From contig JAMOAY010000018.1 in NCBI GenBank assembly GCA_039908525.1, positions 39,195-103,194 of the forward strand: a stretch of DNA of 64,000 nt. The letters run 5' to 3'. Shown here piece by piece: positions 8,467-16,270 of the stretch (its first letter is position 1; the number at the start of each line of letters is the position of its first letter). The notes beneath the pieces were generated by a model, which did not search any database, had not been told where the DNA came from, and saw only the letters and a list, made by a program, of their open reading frames with translations. The DNA is from Magnetaquicoccus sp039908525 (GTDB lineage: Bacteria > Pseudomonadota > Magnetococcia > Magnetococcales > Magnetaquicoccaceae). The position numbers were made by a program, and so were the translations under genes.

Positions 8467-9998
8467 CAGATCATCCTCTTGAGGGTCTGGGCCGCATCAT
8501 TCAAAACCTGTACACCGGTCTTGATCTGGGTCATGCCGCTGGCCATCTCCCGACTGCCCGAGTTGATCGACTGAATCGCCTCTGTCACCTGGCGGATGGC
8601 CGTGGCCTGTTGCACCACATTCAGGGAGATCTGCTGTGCGCCCTGGGAAGCCCCCTCGATGGCCTGCACCACGCCGCGAAAACTTTCCGCCGTACCATGG
8701 GCGCTGACCATGCCCGCATCCATCGAGCGGTTGCCCTCCTCGGTCGCCCGCACCGTACTGTCGGCCGATCTTTGCATCTCGCTGACCAGTTCGTGAATGC
8801 GCACCGCCGACTGTTTGCTTTCGTCGGCCAGCTTGCGGGTCTCCACCGCCAGCACGGCAAACCCCTTGCCATGCACCCCGGCCCGCACCGCCTCCACGGC
8901 GGCATTGACCGCCAGCATGCGCGTTTCGTTGGCAAAATCGGTGACCAGGTCGGTAATCGCACGGATCTCCCCGGTCTGCTCGTTCAACGTCTGGATCCGC
9001 TGCGCAATCTGGTCGCTGGTCTCCTGGGCCATCATGATGTTTTGCAGACTCTCATCCACCCGGCCGATCCCCTGGTGGGCCAAATCCAGCGCCTGTTGCG
9101 CCCCGCTGGCCGCCCGTACCGCCTGCTCCGCCGATTGCCGGGAGGAGACATCCAGCTCTTCCATGGTGGTCGTGGTCTCGGTCACCGCCAACGCCTGCTG
9201 GCTGGTGATGCGCTCCTGCTGGTTGATGCTGGCCGCCATCTGACTGGCGGCTGCGGACAACATGTTGACCACCCCCTGCAGCGGTGCGCGCACGGCACGC
9301 CCCAACACCAGGCTGAACACCACACACGCGACCCCCACCAGCAGGGAGAGCAGGATGGTCCGGTCACGGGTCTGCTGGGCCTCACGCATGAACCGCTCCG
9401 CCCGCCGCGCAGAAAAATCGGCGACCGCACCAATCGACTGTTCCAGACGCGCCACCGGCGGTCCGTAATCCGGCAACGCGGCCGTCATGGCACGAATTTT
9501 GTCGGGGTCTCCCCCCTTGAGCAGGGCGGCCAACGGCTCCCGCACCCGCATCCATTCGGCCAACGCCTGTTTGGCCACCACGACATGCTGCCGATCGCCC
9601 AGAAACCGCTCCTCCACCTTCTGGAGATCCTGCACCACCTTGGCATGCCGTTCTTCCAGATCCTGCGTCAGTTTTTGCAGATCCGCCATGTTGCGCACCA
9701 GATCCACACGGTCGATCAGGATCTGCATGTGGGTGATCTGGTCGGTGATGCGCAGGGCCGAGGTGTTCACCGTAAAAGGATGGTTGTACAGCTGCTCGGT
9801 CAGATCCGCCAGGCGCGCCATCTGGAAGATGCCATACCCCCCCAGCAGCACCATCAGCGCGGCCAGCACCCACAGACCATAGGTCAGGCGCAGCCTCACC
9901 TTGGTAAACCGGATGGCCCCTGTCTCCATTCCCCCGCTCCCGTTGATTGTCCCGATACGCTTCATCCACCCGCCTGTGCGACCGTTCCAGCGTTCCAT
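8466..9998 (-). CDS. Methyl-accepting chemotaxis protein, four-helix-bundle type sensor
   Basis: 510 residues from the ATG at 9998 (GAGGGA just upstream). One membrane segment near residue 30 (TYGLWVLAALMVLLGGY), a helical periplasmic region of about 190 residues, a second membrane segment (ILLSLLVGVACVVFSLVLG), then a cytoplasmic signalling hairpin. The tip reads ANETRMLAVNAAVEAVRAG, and GKGFAVLAVETRKLADES follows. No obvious Cache or PAS domain is present, so the sensor is probably a 4HB-like bundle of unknown ligand. Translation is probably coupled to the upstream MCP (6 bases apart) and to cheA. Other in-frame starts at 9965 and 9929 cannot be excluded. Confidence 0.9.
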   Translation of the reverse strand: MERWNGRTGGWMKRIGTINGSGGMETGAIRFTKVRLRLTYGLWVLAALMVLLGGYGIFQMARLADLTEQLYNHPFTVNTSALRITDQITHMQILIDRVDLVRNMADLQKLTQDLEERHAKVVQDLQKVEERFLGDRQHVVVAKQALAEWMRVREPLAALLKGGDPDKIRAMTAALPDYGPPVARLEQSIGAVADFSARRAERFMREAQQTRDRTILLSLLVGVACVVFSLVLGRAVRAPLQGVVNMLSAAASQMAASINQQERITSQQALAVTETTTTMEELDVSSRQSAEQAVRAASGAQQALDLAHQGIGRVDESLQNIMMAQETSDQIAQRIQTLNEQTGEIRAITDLVTDFANETRMLAVNAAVEAVRAGVHGKGFAVLAVETRKLADESKQSAVRIHELVSEMQRSADSTVRATEEGNRSMDAGMVSAHGTAESFRGVVQAIEGASQGAQQISLNVVQQATAIRQVTEAIQSINSGSREMASGMTQIKTGVQVLNDAAQTLKRMI

Positions 9999-10003
9999 TT
10001 CCC

Positions 10004-11842
10004 TCAAACCATCCGCTGCAGGGTTTGCGCCGCGTCGTTCAGGGTCCGAATCCCCTCCTTGACCTGCGCCATGCCCGACACACTCTCCCGGGCCCCGGCG
10101 TTGACCGATTTCATCGCCTCCACCACCTGCCGAATGGCCACCGACTGCTGCCGCACGTTCAAGGAGATCTGCTGTGCCCCCTGAGAGGCCGCGCCCATGG
10201 ACTGCGCCACCTCGCGAAAGGTCTCCGCCGTGTTCTGGGAGATGAGCATCCCTTCATCCACCGTCTTGCTGCCCTCCTCGGTGGCCATCACCGTGCTGTT
10301 GTTGGCTTTCTGCACCTCGGACACCAGGGCGTTGATCTTGCCGGCCGACCGTTTGCTCTCATCGGCCAGCTTGCGGGTCTCCATGGCCAACACGGCAAAC
10401 CCCTTGCCATGCTCCCCCGCCCGCACCGCCTCCACCGCGGCATTCATGGCCAGCATCTTGGTCTCGTTGGCAAAGTCGGAGACCAGATTGGCAATGTCGC
10501 GGATCTGGCCCGTCTTCTCGCTCAACAGCAGGATCTGCTGGGCGATGGCCTCCACCTTGGACTTGGCCCTCTCCATGCTGGCCATCGTCTCCTCCACCCG
10601 ACTCATGCCGAACTGGGCAAGCTCCAGCGCCTTGTCGGCACCGCCGGCCGCCACCTCCGCCTGCTCCGCAGACTGGCGGGCCGAGGCGCCCAGCTCCTCC
10701 ATGGTGGTGTTGGTCTCATTCACCGAGACCGCCTGCTGGGAGGCCACCCGCTCCTGCTCGGCAAGGGTGGCCGCCATCTGCGCCGACGAGGTGGAGATGA
10801 CGTTGATCACCTGCTGCAAGGAGAGACTGATGCTGCGGGAAAAAAACCACCCCACCACCACCACCACCACGGTACAGACCACCCCCACCAGCAGGATCGA
10901 CTGGTTCAACCCCTCCACCGCCGCAAAGGCCTCCTCCTCGGCCATGACGCTCACGATCGCCCACTGCACGCCCGGTATCGACAACGGCGCGAAACTGGAG
11001 AGCACCGGCACCCCTCCGCTGCCCAGGCGCACCCCCGTTCCGGACTGACCGGCGACGGCCCTCTCCAGAAACGGGTCGCTCTTCGGTTGGCCAAGCTTGC
11101 CGGGAACAAGGACGCGATTGCTGCGGTAGCTGATGCCGTCTGCGGATTTGCCCACCAGATAGCTCTCGCCCGTCTGACCCATGCCGGTCCGTTCCTGGAC
11201 GATGGTATCAATCTCCTCGATGGACAGTTGCATGGCCAGCACGCCGATCAACTCCCCATCCCGCTTGATCGGCGCCCCGGCAAACGCGGCGTGGACCCCC
11301 TTCGAGGGGGCATAGGGGGCAAAATCCTCCAGCGCCTCTCCCCCTTTGGCCTTGGCAAAGAGGCGGGCCAAACCACTGCCCTGCAGCGGGCCACGCAGCA
11401 GATCCTCCCCCAGATCCGACTCCCGCGCCACCGAAAAAACCACCCGTCCTTCGACATCGATCAGCAGCAGATCATAATAGCCATACTGTTTTTTGAACTG
11501 CTCCAAAAAACGGGCCAGGGGGCTCTGCAGCGCGGCCTGCCACTCGGGGCCACCCAGTGTGCGACCACTCTTCTGGAACTCCTGGAAAACACGCCGGGCC
11601 GCCTTCGTGGTCTCTGCCGCCGCCACCGTCTCCGTCAACACCTTGATGTCGTCCAACCGCTCCCGAAGGTGTTTTTCCACCGCTTTCTTGTGCGACTCCC
11701 GCACAGAATCCAGCATGGCGTACGACTTGACGCGCAGCGCCTCGCTGGCCTGCAGGTTGAGCAGCACCGTGACGACCAGCAACGGCAGCAGACCGAACAA
11801 CAGAAACAGGCTGATCAGTTTGACCGACAAACGCATTTTCAT
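10004..11842 (-). CDS. Methyl-accepting chemotaxis protein with Cache-type sensor
   Basis: 612 residues. N-terminal membrane segment (LISLFLLFGLLPLLVVTVLL), then a periplasmic region of about 270 residues with the Cache pattern (YYDLLLIDVEGRVVFSV, FAGAPIKRDGELIGVLAMQLS, GQTGESYLVGKSADG). A second membrane segment (ILLVGVVCTVVVVVVGWFF) precedes the cytoplasmic signalling helices with tip ANETKMLAMNAAVEAVRAG. Cache domains usually bind small metabolites; the ligand cannot be read here. The signalling tip is nearly identical to that of the neighbouring MCP, so both should feed the same CheA/CheW array. Confidence 0.92.
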   Translation of the reverse strand: MKMRLSVKLISLFLLFGLLPLLVVTVLLNLQASEALRVKSYAMLDSVRESHKKAVEKHLRERLDDIKVLTETVAAAETTKAARRVFQEFQKSGRTLGGPEWQAALQSPLARFLEQFKKQYGYYDLLLIDVEGRVVFSVARESDLGEDLLRGPLQGSGLARLFAKAKGGEALEDFAPYAPSKGVHAAFAGAPIKRDGELIGVLAMQLSIEEIDTIVQERTGMGQTGESYLVGKSADGISYRSNRVLVPGKLGQPKSDPFLERAVAGQSGTGVRLGSGGVPVLSSFAPLSIPGVQWAIVSVMAEEEAFAAVEGLNQSILLVGVVCTVVVVVVGWFFSRSISLSLQQVINVISTSSAQMAATLAEQERVASQQAVSVNETNTTMEELGASARQSAEQAEVAAGGADKALELAQFGMSRVEETMASMERAKSKVEAIAQQILLLSEKTGQIRDIANLVSDFANETKMLAMNAAVEAVRAGEHGKGFAVLAMETRKLADESKRSAGKINALVSEVQKANNSTVMATEEGSKTVDEGMLISQNTAETFREVAQSMGAASQGAQQISLNVRQQSVAIRQVVEAMKSVNAGARESVSGMAQVKEGIRTLNDAAQTLQRMV

Positions 11843-11859
11843 TCTCTCTTGTCCCCCGG

Positions 11860-12954
11860 TTAGACCTCTTCGTTCACCAGCAAGGCGGGATCGGCCAGAA
11901 TGGCCTGTATGTTCAGAATACCCAACATCTGCTTGCCGTAGGGAACCGCCCCCTGCAGGTGTTCCCCGCGCAAGGCACTGGCCGCCGTGGGCGTGGCGGC
12001 CATGTCGGTCTGCTGGATGTGGATGACATCCACCACCTCGTGGACCAGCACCCCCACCTCATACTGCCCCAGGGAGACAATCACCGCCTTCTCCATGCCC
12101 TGCTCGGACCCGGTCGTCGTCAGGTTCAGAATCTGCCGCACATCGACCAGGACCAACACCTCGCCACGCAGATTCATGCTGCCGGCAATGTGTGCCGGGC
12201 AGCAGGGAACCGGTGTCACCTTGGAGAGTCGGGTAAAGCCGCTCACACCCCGCAGATCCACCCCCAGCAACTCTCCATGCAGGCGGACAATCGCCAGAGA
12301 GACCCTCTCTTCCATGGCCTGCTGGTCCAGTTGCTGCCGCAAGCGCCGGGCCCGTTCGTGAAAAACCGGCAGGGCCGCCGTGTCGCCGACGGGGTTGAAA
12401 CGGCGCCGGGGCGTCAACCCCTCCACCCCCTCTCCCCCCGACTCCTCCTGCTCCTGCCCCGTCCAGTCCGATGGTTGCACATGCAGCAGATGCTCGGTGG
12501 CCAACAGCATGACCAGATCATCCTCCAGTTTGGCCACCCCCTGGACAAAACGGTAGCGCCGCATCCCGGCCTCCGGCGTCTCGGGCAACGCCTCGAAAAG
12601 GGGGGCCATCTCCCAATCCTCCACCGTCAGGGAGACCACCTCGCGCACCTCATTGACCAGCAGACCCAGCAACAGATCACCCTGCTCCAGCACCACCACG
12701 GCGTCCGACAGCAGATAGCGCTCCTGGGGCAGATGGCCCAGGCGGCTGTTGAGATCCAGAACTGGCACCACCCGGCCACGCAGATTGATCACCCCGATGA
12801 TAAAGTGGGGCGCATCCTCCAGAGGGGTAACCTCGGGCAGGCGGATCACCTCCCGCACCTGGCGGGCGTCCACGCCGTACAGGGTGTCGGTCAGGTTGAC
12901 GATCAGATACTCGCTGCCCTCCGGCTGGCTGTCATGATGGGGCTGGTCTCGCAT
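11860..12954 (-). CDS. Tandem CheW-domain coupling protein
   Basis: 364 residues made of two CheW domains. The first is about 15-165 (LIVNLTDTLYGVDARQVREV, GVINLRGRVVPVLDLNSRLG). The second is about 215-355 (LAIVRLHGELLGVDLRGV, GSMNLRGEVLVLVDVRQIL). A single chain with two CheW units probably replaces the two separate CheW proteins (WspB/WspD) of Wsp-like systems and links receptors to CheA. It sits directly upstream of the two MCPs and has no catalytic motif. Confidence 0.9.
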   Translation of the reverse strand: MRDQPHHDSQPEGSEYLIVNLTDTLYGVDARQVREVIRLPEVTPLEDAPHFIIGVINLRGRVVPVLDLNSRLGHLPQERYLLSDAVVVLEQGDLLLGLLVNEVREVVSLTVEDWEMAPLFEALPETPEAGMRRYRFVQGVAKLEDDLVMLLATEHLLHVQPSDWTGQEQEESGGEGVEGLTPRRRFNPVGDTAALPVFHERARRLRQQLDQQAMEERVSLAIVRLHGELLGVDLRGVSGFTRLSKVTPVPCCPAHIAGSMNLRGEVLVLVDVRQILNLTTTGSEQGMEKAVIVSLGQYEVGVLVHEVVDVIHIQQTDMAATPTAASALRGEHLQGAVPYGKQMLGILNIQAILADPALLVNEEV

Positions 12955-13038
12955 GGTCCGCCTGGCTGTGTCGTCGTCGAGGAGAGTGAGAGGGATGGGG
13001 CATTGTGCAAGTTTTTGCAGATTTTTACAAACGGTTTT

Positions 13039-13425
13039 TTACCACCCTCTCAGGGTCAGCAGGCCGAGAGCGGTCATCGCCAAAGAGCCCAGCAGATGGA
13101 GCAGCGCCGCAGTCGCTGCCCACAGATATTCCTGTTGAAGCAATAACCCGACCACTTCTGCGGAGAAGGTGGAGAAGGTGGTCAGTCCGCCCAGAAAACC
13201 GGTGATCAACAACAGGCGCAGCTCCGGCGGCAGAGTTGCGTCCTGGGAAAAAAGGGCCACGGCGACCCCCACCAAGTAGCCGCCCAGCAGGTTGGCCGCC
13301 AGGGTGCCCAGGGGAATGGTCGGCCACAGGGCGTTGAGCAGCAGACCCAGCCCCCAACGCAACCAGGCGCCCAGGGCAGCGCCACCACCTACCGCGAGTA
13401 TAGACCACACCTCCATCTTCGGCAC
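13039..13425 (-). CDS. crcB: Fluoride ion channel FluC/CrcB
   Basis: 128 residues with four hydrophobic helices, the standard size of FluC. Family motifs are present: GAALGAWLRWGLG, GTLAANLLGGYLVG and TGFLGGLTTFSTFS. The protein forms a dimer in the inner membrane and exports fluoride. It sits between cheR (ends 13469) and the tandem CheW gene, in the same direction, although it has no known chemosensory role. The 43 bases upstream are too short for a fluoride riboswitch and none was seen. An alternative start is the ATG three codons in. Confidence 0.93.
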   Translation of the reverse strand: MPKMEVWSILAVGGGAALGAWLRWGLGLLLNALWPTIPLGTLAANLLGGYLVGVAVALFSQDATLPPELRLLLITGFLGGLTTFSTFSAEVVGLLLQQEYLWAATAALLHLLGSLAMTALGLLTLRGW

Positions 13426-13468
13426 CTCGCCTCACGGTCTGTGGGGATCCTGCGCACGTGACGCCCGT

Positions 13469-15061
13469 TCAGATTGGCCGGCCCACCACCCCCGCCTCCT
13501 GCCCCAGCAACTGCTCCAGCTGAACCACCAACTCCTTGACCGTCCACTCCTCGTAATGGGCCACCCGACTGCCCATCGGCAGACCATGCAGCACATCCAA
13601 AGCACCCAACCGCATCTGCCGGGCCCGCTCACCCACCCCCTCCTCCTGATACAAAGAGGCCAACTGCAGATAGGCCGGGACATGGGCATGATCCAGATAG
13701 AGGGTCTTCTTCAACAGCTCCTTGGCCTGCTCCACATCCCCCCGATCCTGAACCAGATTGGCCAACAAAAAATGGGGCTCGGCCGCAAAAGGCCGATGGC
13801 GCAGCGCATCCCGACAATACCCCTCCGCCTTGGTCCCCTCCCCCAGATTGGCATGATTCCGGGCCAACAACAGGCACAACTCACCCGCCAGAGGGTGCGC
13901 AGACAACAGCCCCTCCGCCAGACGGATCGACTCTCCGTACCGCCCCTGCCCAAACAGGGTCTCCGCCTCCTTGAGCCCCTTCTCCACCGACGGGTTGGCC
14001 GGAGCGACCACCGGAGAGGAGGGCGGCACGGCAACGCCCGCCGTCTGGCCGAATGGCGTGCGGGGCAAAACAGGGGAAACAAACGGCGTGACCGGCGCCA
14101 CCCTTTTGCCCGCCTGCGGCTGGAAAACCGGAGGATGATCCATCCTCTCCCGTCCCATCATCGTGCGCCGTACCCTCGGCACGGGATCCCCCGTCGCCGG
14201 CCTCTGAAAGATGACCGAATCGGGAAACTGTCGGGCCACCAACGGCAGAATACCCGCCGTAACCAGTTGGGAAACCGGCTGCTGTACCTCCGCATGACCG
14301 GTCAGGATGAACCCCCCCGGACGCAAACAGGCCGCAAAACGGGCCATGATGCCGGCAATGGTTTCATGACTGAAATAGATGAATACATTGCGACACACAA
14401 TCAGGTCCATCTCGTACAGACCCCGCTGCGGTTCCGGAAACAGATCCTTGATCAGATTCAATTTCTCAAAGGAGACCATCTCCCGCACCGCCGCATCCAC
14501 CAGCCACTCCCCATGGCTGCGGAAAAAATGCCGCTCCACCACCTCTTCCGCCACACCGCGAAAGGCCCACCGACTGTAGCGCCCGGCCCGGGCCCGCTGC
14601 AGGGCATACTCGTTGATGTCCGTCCCCTTGAGCAGCAGATTCCAGGGTCCGGCGGAGGCCAGCAAACCCCGCAGCAGAATGGCCAGAGAGTAGGGTTCCT
14701 CCCCCGTCGAACAACCGGCGCTCCAGCAACGCAAGGTGCGTTCCCCACGCCGCGCCGCCACCAGTTCCGGCAGAATCACCTCCTGCAACAGGCGCATCTG
14801 ACCGGCATCCCTGAAAAAATAGCTCTCACCCGTGGTGAGTTCCAGCACCAGCTCCCGCCACTCCTGCTCGCCGGCCGTCCCCTCGGAGGTCAGCAGGGCC
14901 AGGTAGCGCGGCGGCTCGCCCACCGTCACCTGCACCCGCCGGGCCAACACGTCGGACAAATGGGGCAGATCATGGTCTGGCACCACCAGACCGGTGTGCG
15001 TCAGAATGATGGCGCGAAACCGATCCAGGATCTCATAGGGCAGAACGGCGTCCATGCGCAT
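13469..15061 (-). CDS. cheR: Chemotaxis protein methyltransferase CheR with C-terminal TPRs
   Basis: 530 residues. The N-terminal helical domain and the SAM-binding domain (about 75-275) carry TTGESYFFRD and CWSAGCSTGEEPYSLA, both diagnostic for CheR. A Pro/Val-rich linker leads to a TPR region (about 380-510: EAETLFGQGRYGESIRLAEG, AEPHFLLANLVQDRGDVEQA). The TPR extension is typical of WspC-type methyltransferases of alternative chemosensory systems. It methylates glutamates on the MCPs encoded downstream. The start ATG at 15061 overlaps the stop of the upstream receiver gene (TGATG), so translation is probably coupled. Confidence 0.93.
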   Translation of the reverse strand: MRMDAVLPYEILDRFRAIILTHTGLVVPDHDLPHLSDVLARRVQVTVGEPPRYLALLTSEGTAGEQEWRELVLELTTGESYFFRDAGQMRLLQEVILPELVAARRGERTLRCWSAGCSTGEEPYSLAILLRGLLASAGPWNLLLKGTDINEYALQRARAGRYSRWAFRGVAEEVVERHFFRSHGEWLVDAAVREMVSFEKLNLIKDLFPEPQRGLYEMDLIVCRNVFIYFSHETIAGIMARFAACLRPGGFILTGHAEVQQPVSQLVTAGILPLVARQFPDSVIFQRPATGDPVPRVRRTMMGRERMDHPPVFQPQAGKRVAPVTPFVSPVLPRTPFGQTAGVAVPPSSPVVAPANPSVEKGLKEAETLFGQGRYGESIRLAEGLLSAHPLAGELCLLLARNHANLGEGTKAEGYCRDALRHRPFAAEPHFLLANLVQDRGDVEQAKELLKKTLYLDHAHVPAYLQLASLYQEEGVGERARQMRLGALDVLHGLPMGSRVAHYEEWTVKELVVQLEQLLGQEAGVVGRPI

Positions 15062-15474
15062 CAGGTCGGCAACTCACTCAGGGTCCAGTAGAGGTTGATG
15101 GTGCGGATGACCTCGACAAATTGCAGATAATCGACCGGCTTGACCATGTAACCGGCCACCCCCAGGTCAAAACTTCTGGCCCGGTCCAACTCATCCTTGG
15201 AGGTGGTCAGCACCACCACCGGAATGGTGCGCAACTGCTCCTCCTGCTTGATCGCATTCAAAAATTCGATCCCGTTCATGCGCGGCATGTTCAGGTCCAG
15301 CAGGATGATGCAGGGTTGTTCGTGGTCGGGATTGCGCAGCCAGGCCAACCCCTCCTCACCGTTGCCCACCAGGGCGACCGGATTGTTGACATGGATCGTC
15401 TTCAATGCCCGTTTGACGGTCATCGCGTCCACCCGGTCATCTTCCACCAGCAGAATGGTTTTCATTCCTTTCAT
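15061..15474 (-). CDS. Single-domain response regulator (Rcp1-like)
   Basis: 137 residues from the ATG at 15474 (ATG at 15465 also possible). One receiver domain: LLVEDDRVDAMTVKRAL, phospho-acceptor in CIILLDLNMPRMNGIEFL, TTS switch residue and Lys in GYMVKPVDY. The sequence style is that of Rcp1-like regulators paired with phytochrome-type kinases. The gene directly upstream (15488-16261) is a kinase of that type, 13 bases away, so they probably form a pair. There is no output domain, so it should act by protein-protein contact or phosphotransfer. Confidence 0.88.
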   Translation of the reverse strand: MKGMKTILLVEDDRVDAMTVKRALKTIHVNNPVALVGNGEEGLAWLRNPDHEQPCIILLDLNMPRMNGIEFLNAIKQEEQLRTIPVVVLTTSKDELDRARSFDLGVAGYMVKPVDYLQFVEVIRTINLYWTLSELPT

Positions 15475-15487
15475 GATTCCCGACTCC

Positions 15488-16261
15488 CTATGCTTCCGAT
15501 GATACACATGAAATCGTCTTGTTGGGCAGGGTGAATTCAAACAACGTGCCAGGAACCACCTGCCCGTGATCGTCGCCGGGCAGCGGCGAGACCACCCGGA
15601 CCTCTCCCCCATGCAGCTCCACGATCTTTTTCACCAGGGTCAGCCCGATGCCGGTGCTGCCATAGGCATCCCCGGCATGCAAAGTCTGAAAGATCTGGAA
15701 GATGCGTTCATGGTCCTTGGGCGCAATACCCGGTCCGTTGTCCCGCACCCAGAACCGGAACAGGGGATCCTGCTCCACGCAGGTGATGGTGATCTCCCCC
15801 TGGGGCTTGTCCATGAACTTGATGGCATTGGAGATCAGGTTCTGAAACACCTGGCCGATGCGCACCTTTTCACACACCACCACCGGCAAACGGGAGAGCA
15901 GCCGCACCGTGATGTGGGGAGGGGGAGCCAACAGATCGATCACCTCGGTCACCAGTTTGTTCAGGTTGACCGGCACCATCTCCTCCCGAACCCGGCCGAT
16001 GCGGGAGTAGTGCAACACCCCTTCGATCAACTGGTCCATGCGCCGCACACGCCCCTGCAGCAGATCCAGCTGCTCCCTGCCATCCTCGTCGAACAGGGCG
16101 CCATAATCCTCGGCAATCCACTGCACCAGGGAGTTGATGGCCCGCAACGGGGCTTTCAGATCGTGCGAAACAATGTAGGCAAACTGTTGCAGCTCCTGAT
16201 TGGTGCGTTCCAGCTCCCGAATCAACCGCTCTCTCTCCGCCGATTCCGCTTCTTTGTCCAT
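15488..16261 (-). CDS. Soluble histidine kinase, phytochrome-type transmitter
   Basis: 257 residues. It begins with a short coiled coil (ERTNQELQQFAYIVSHDLKA), then HisKA with phospho-His in VSHDLKAPLRAI and HATPase_c with FQNLISNAIKFM, VRDNGPGIAP and GSTGIGLTLVKK. No sensor or membrane segment precedes the kinase core. The transmitter closely resembles the C-terminal kinase of the next gene upstream (16271-18850), including the NAI(K/R)FMDK segment. The two may have arisen by duplication or may form heterodimers. Likely partner: the receiver protein encoded 13 bases downstream. Confidence 0.88.
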   Translation of the reverse strand: MDKEAESAERERLIRELERTNQELQQFAYIVSHDLKAPLRAINSLVQWIAEDYGALFDEDGREQLDLLQGRVRRMDQLIEGVLHYSRIGRVREEMVPVNLNKLVTEVIDLLAPPPHITVRLLSRLPVVVCEKVRIGQVFQNLISNAIKFMDKPQGEITITCVEQDPLFRFWVRDNGPGIAPKDHERIFQIFQTLHAGDAYGSTGIGLTLVKKIVELHGGEVRVVSPLPGDDHGQVVPGTLFEFTLPNKTISCVSSEA

Positions 16262-16270
16262 GCGGGCCTC

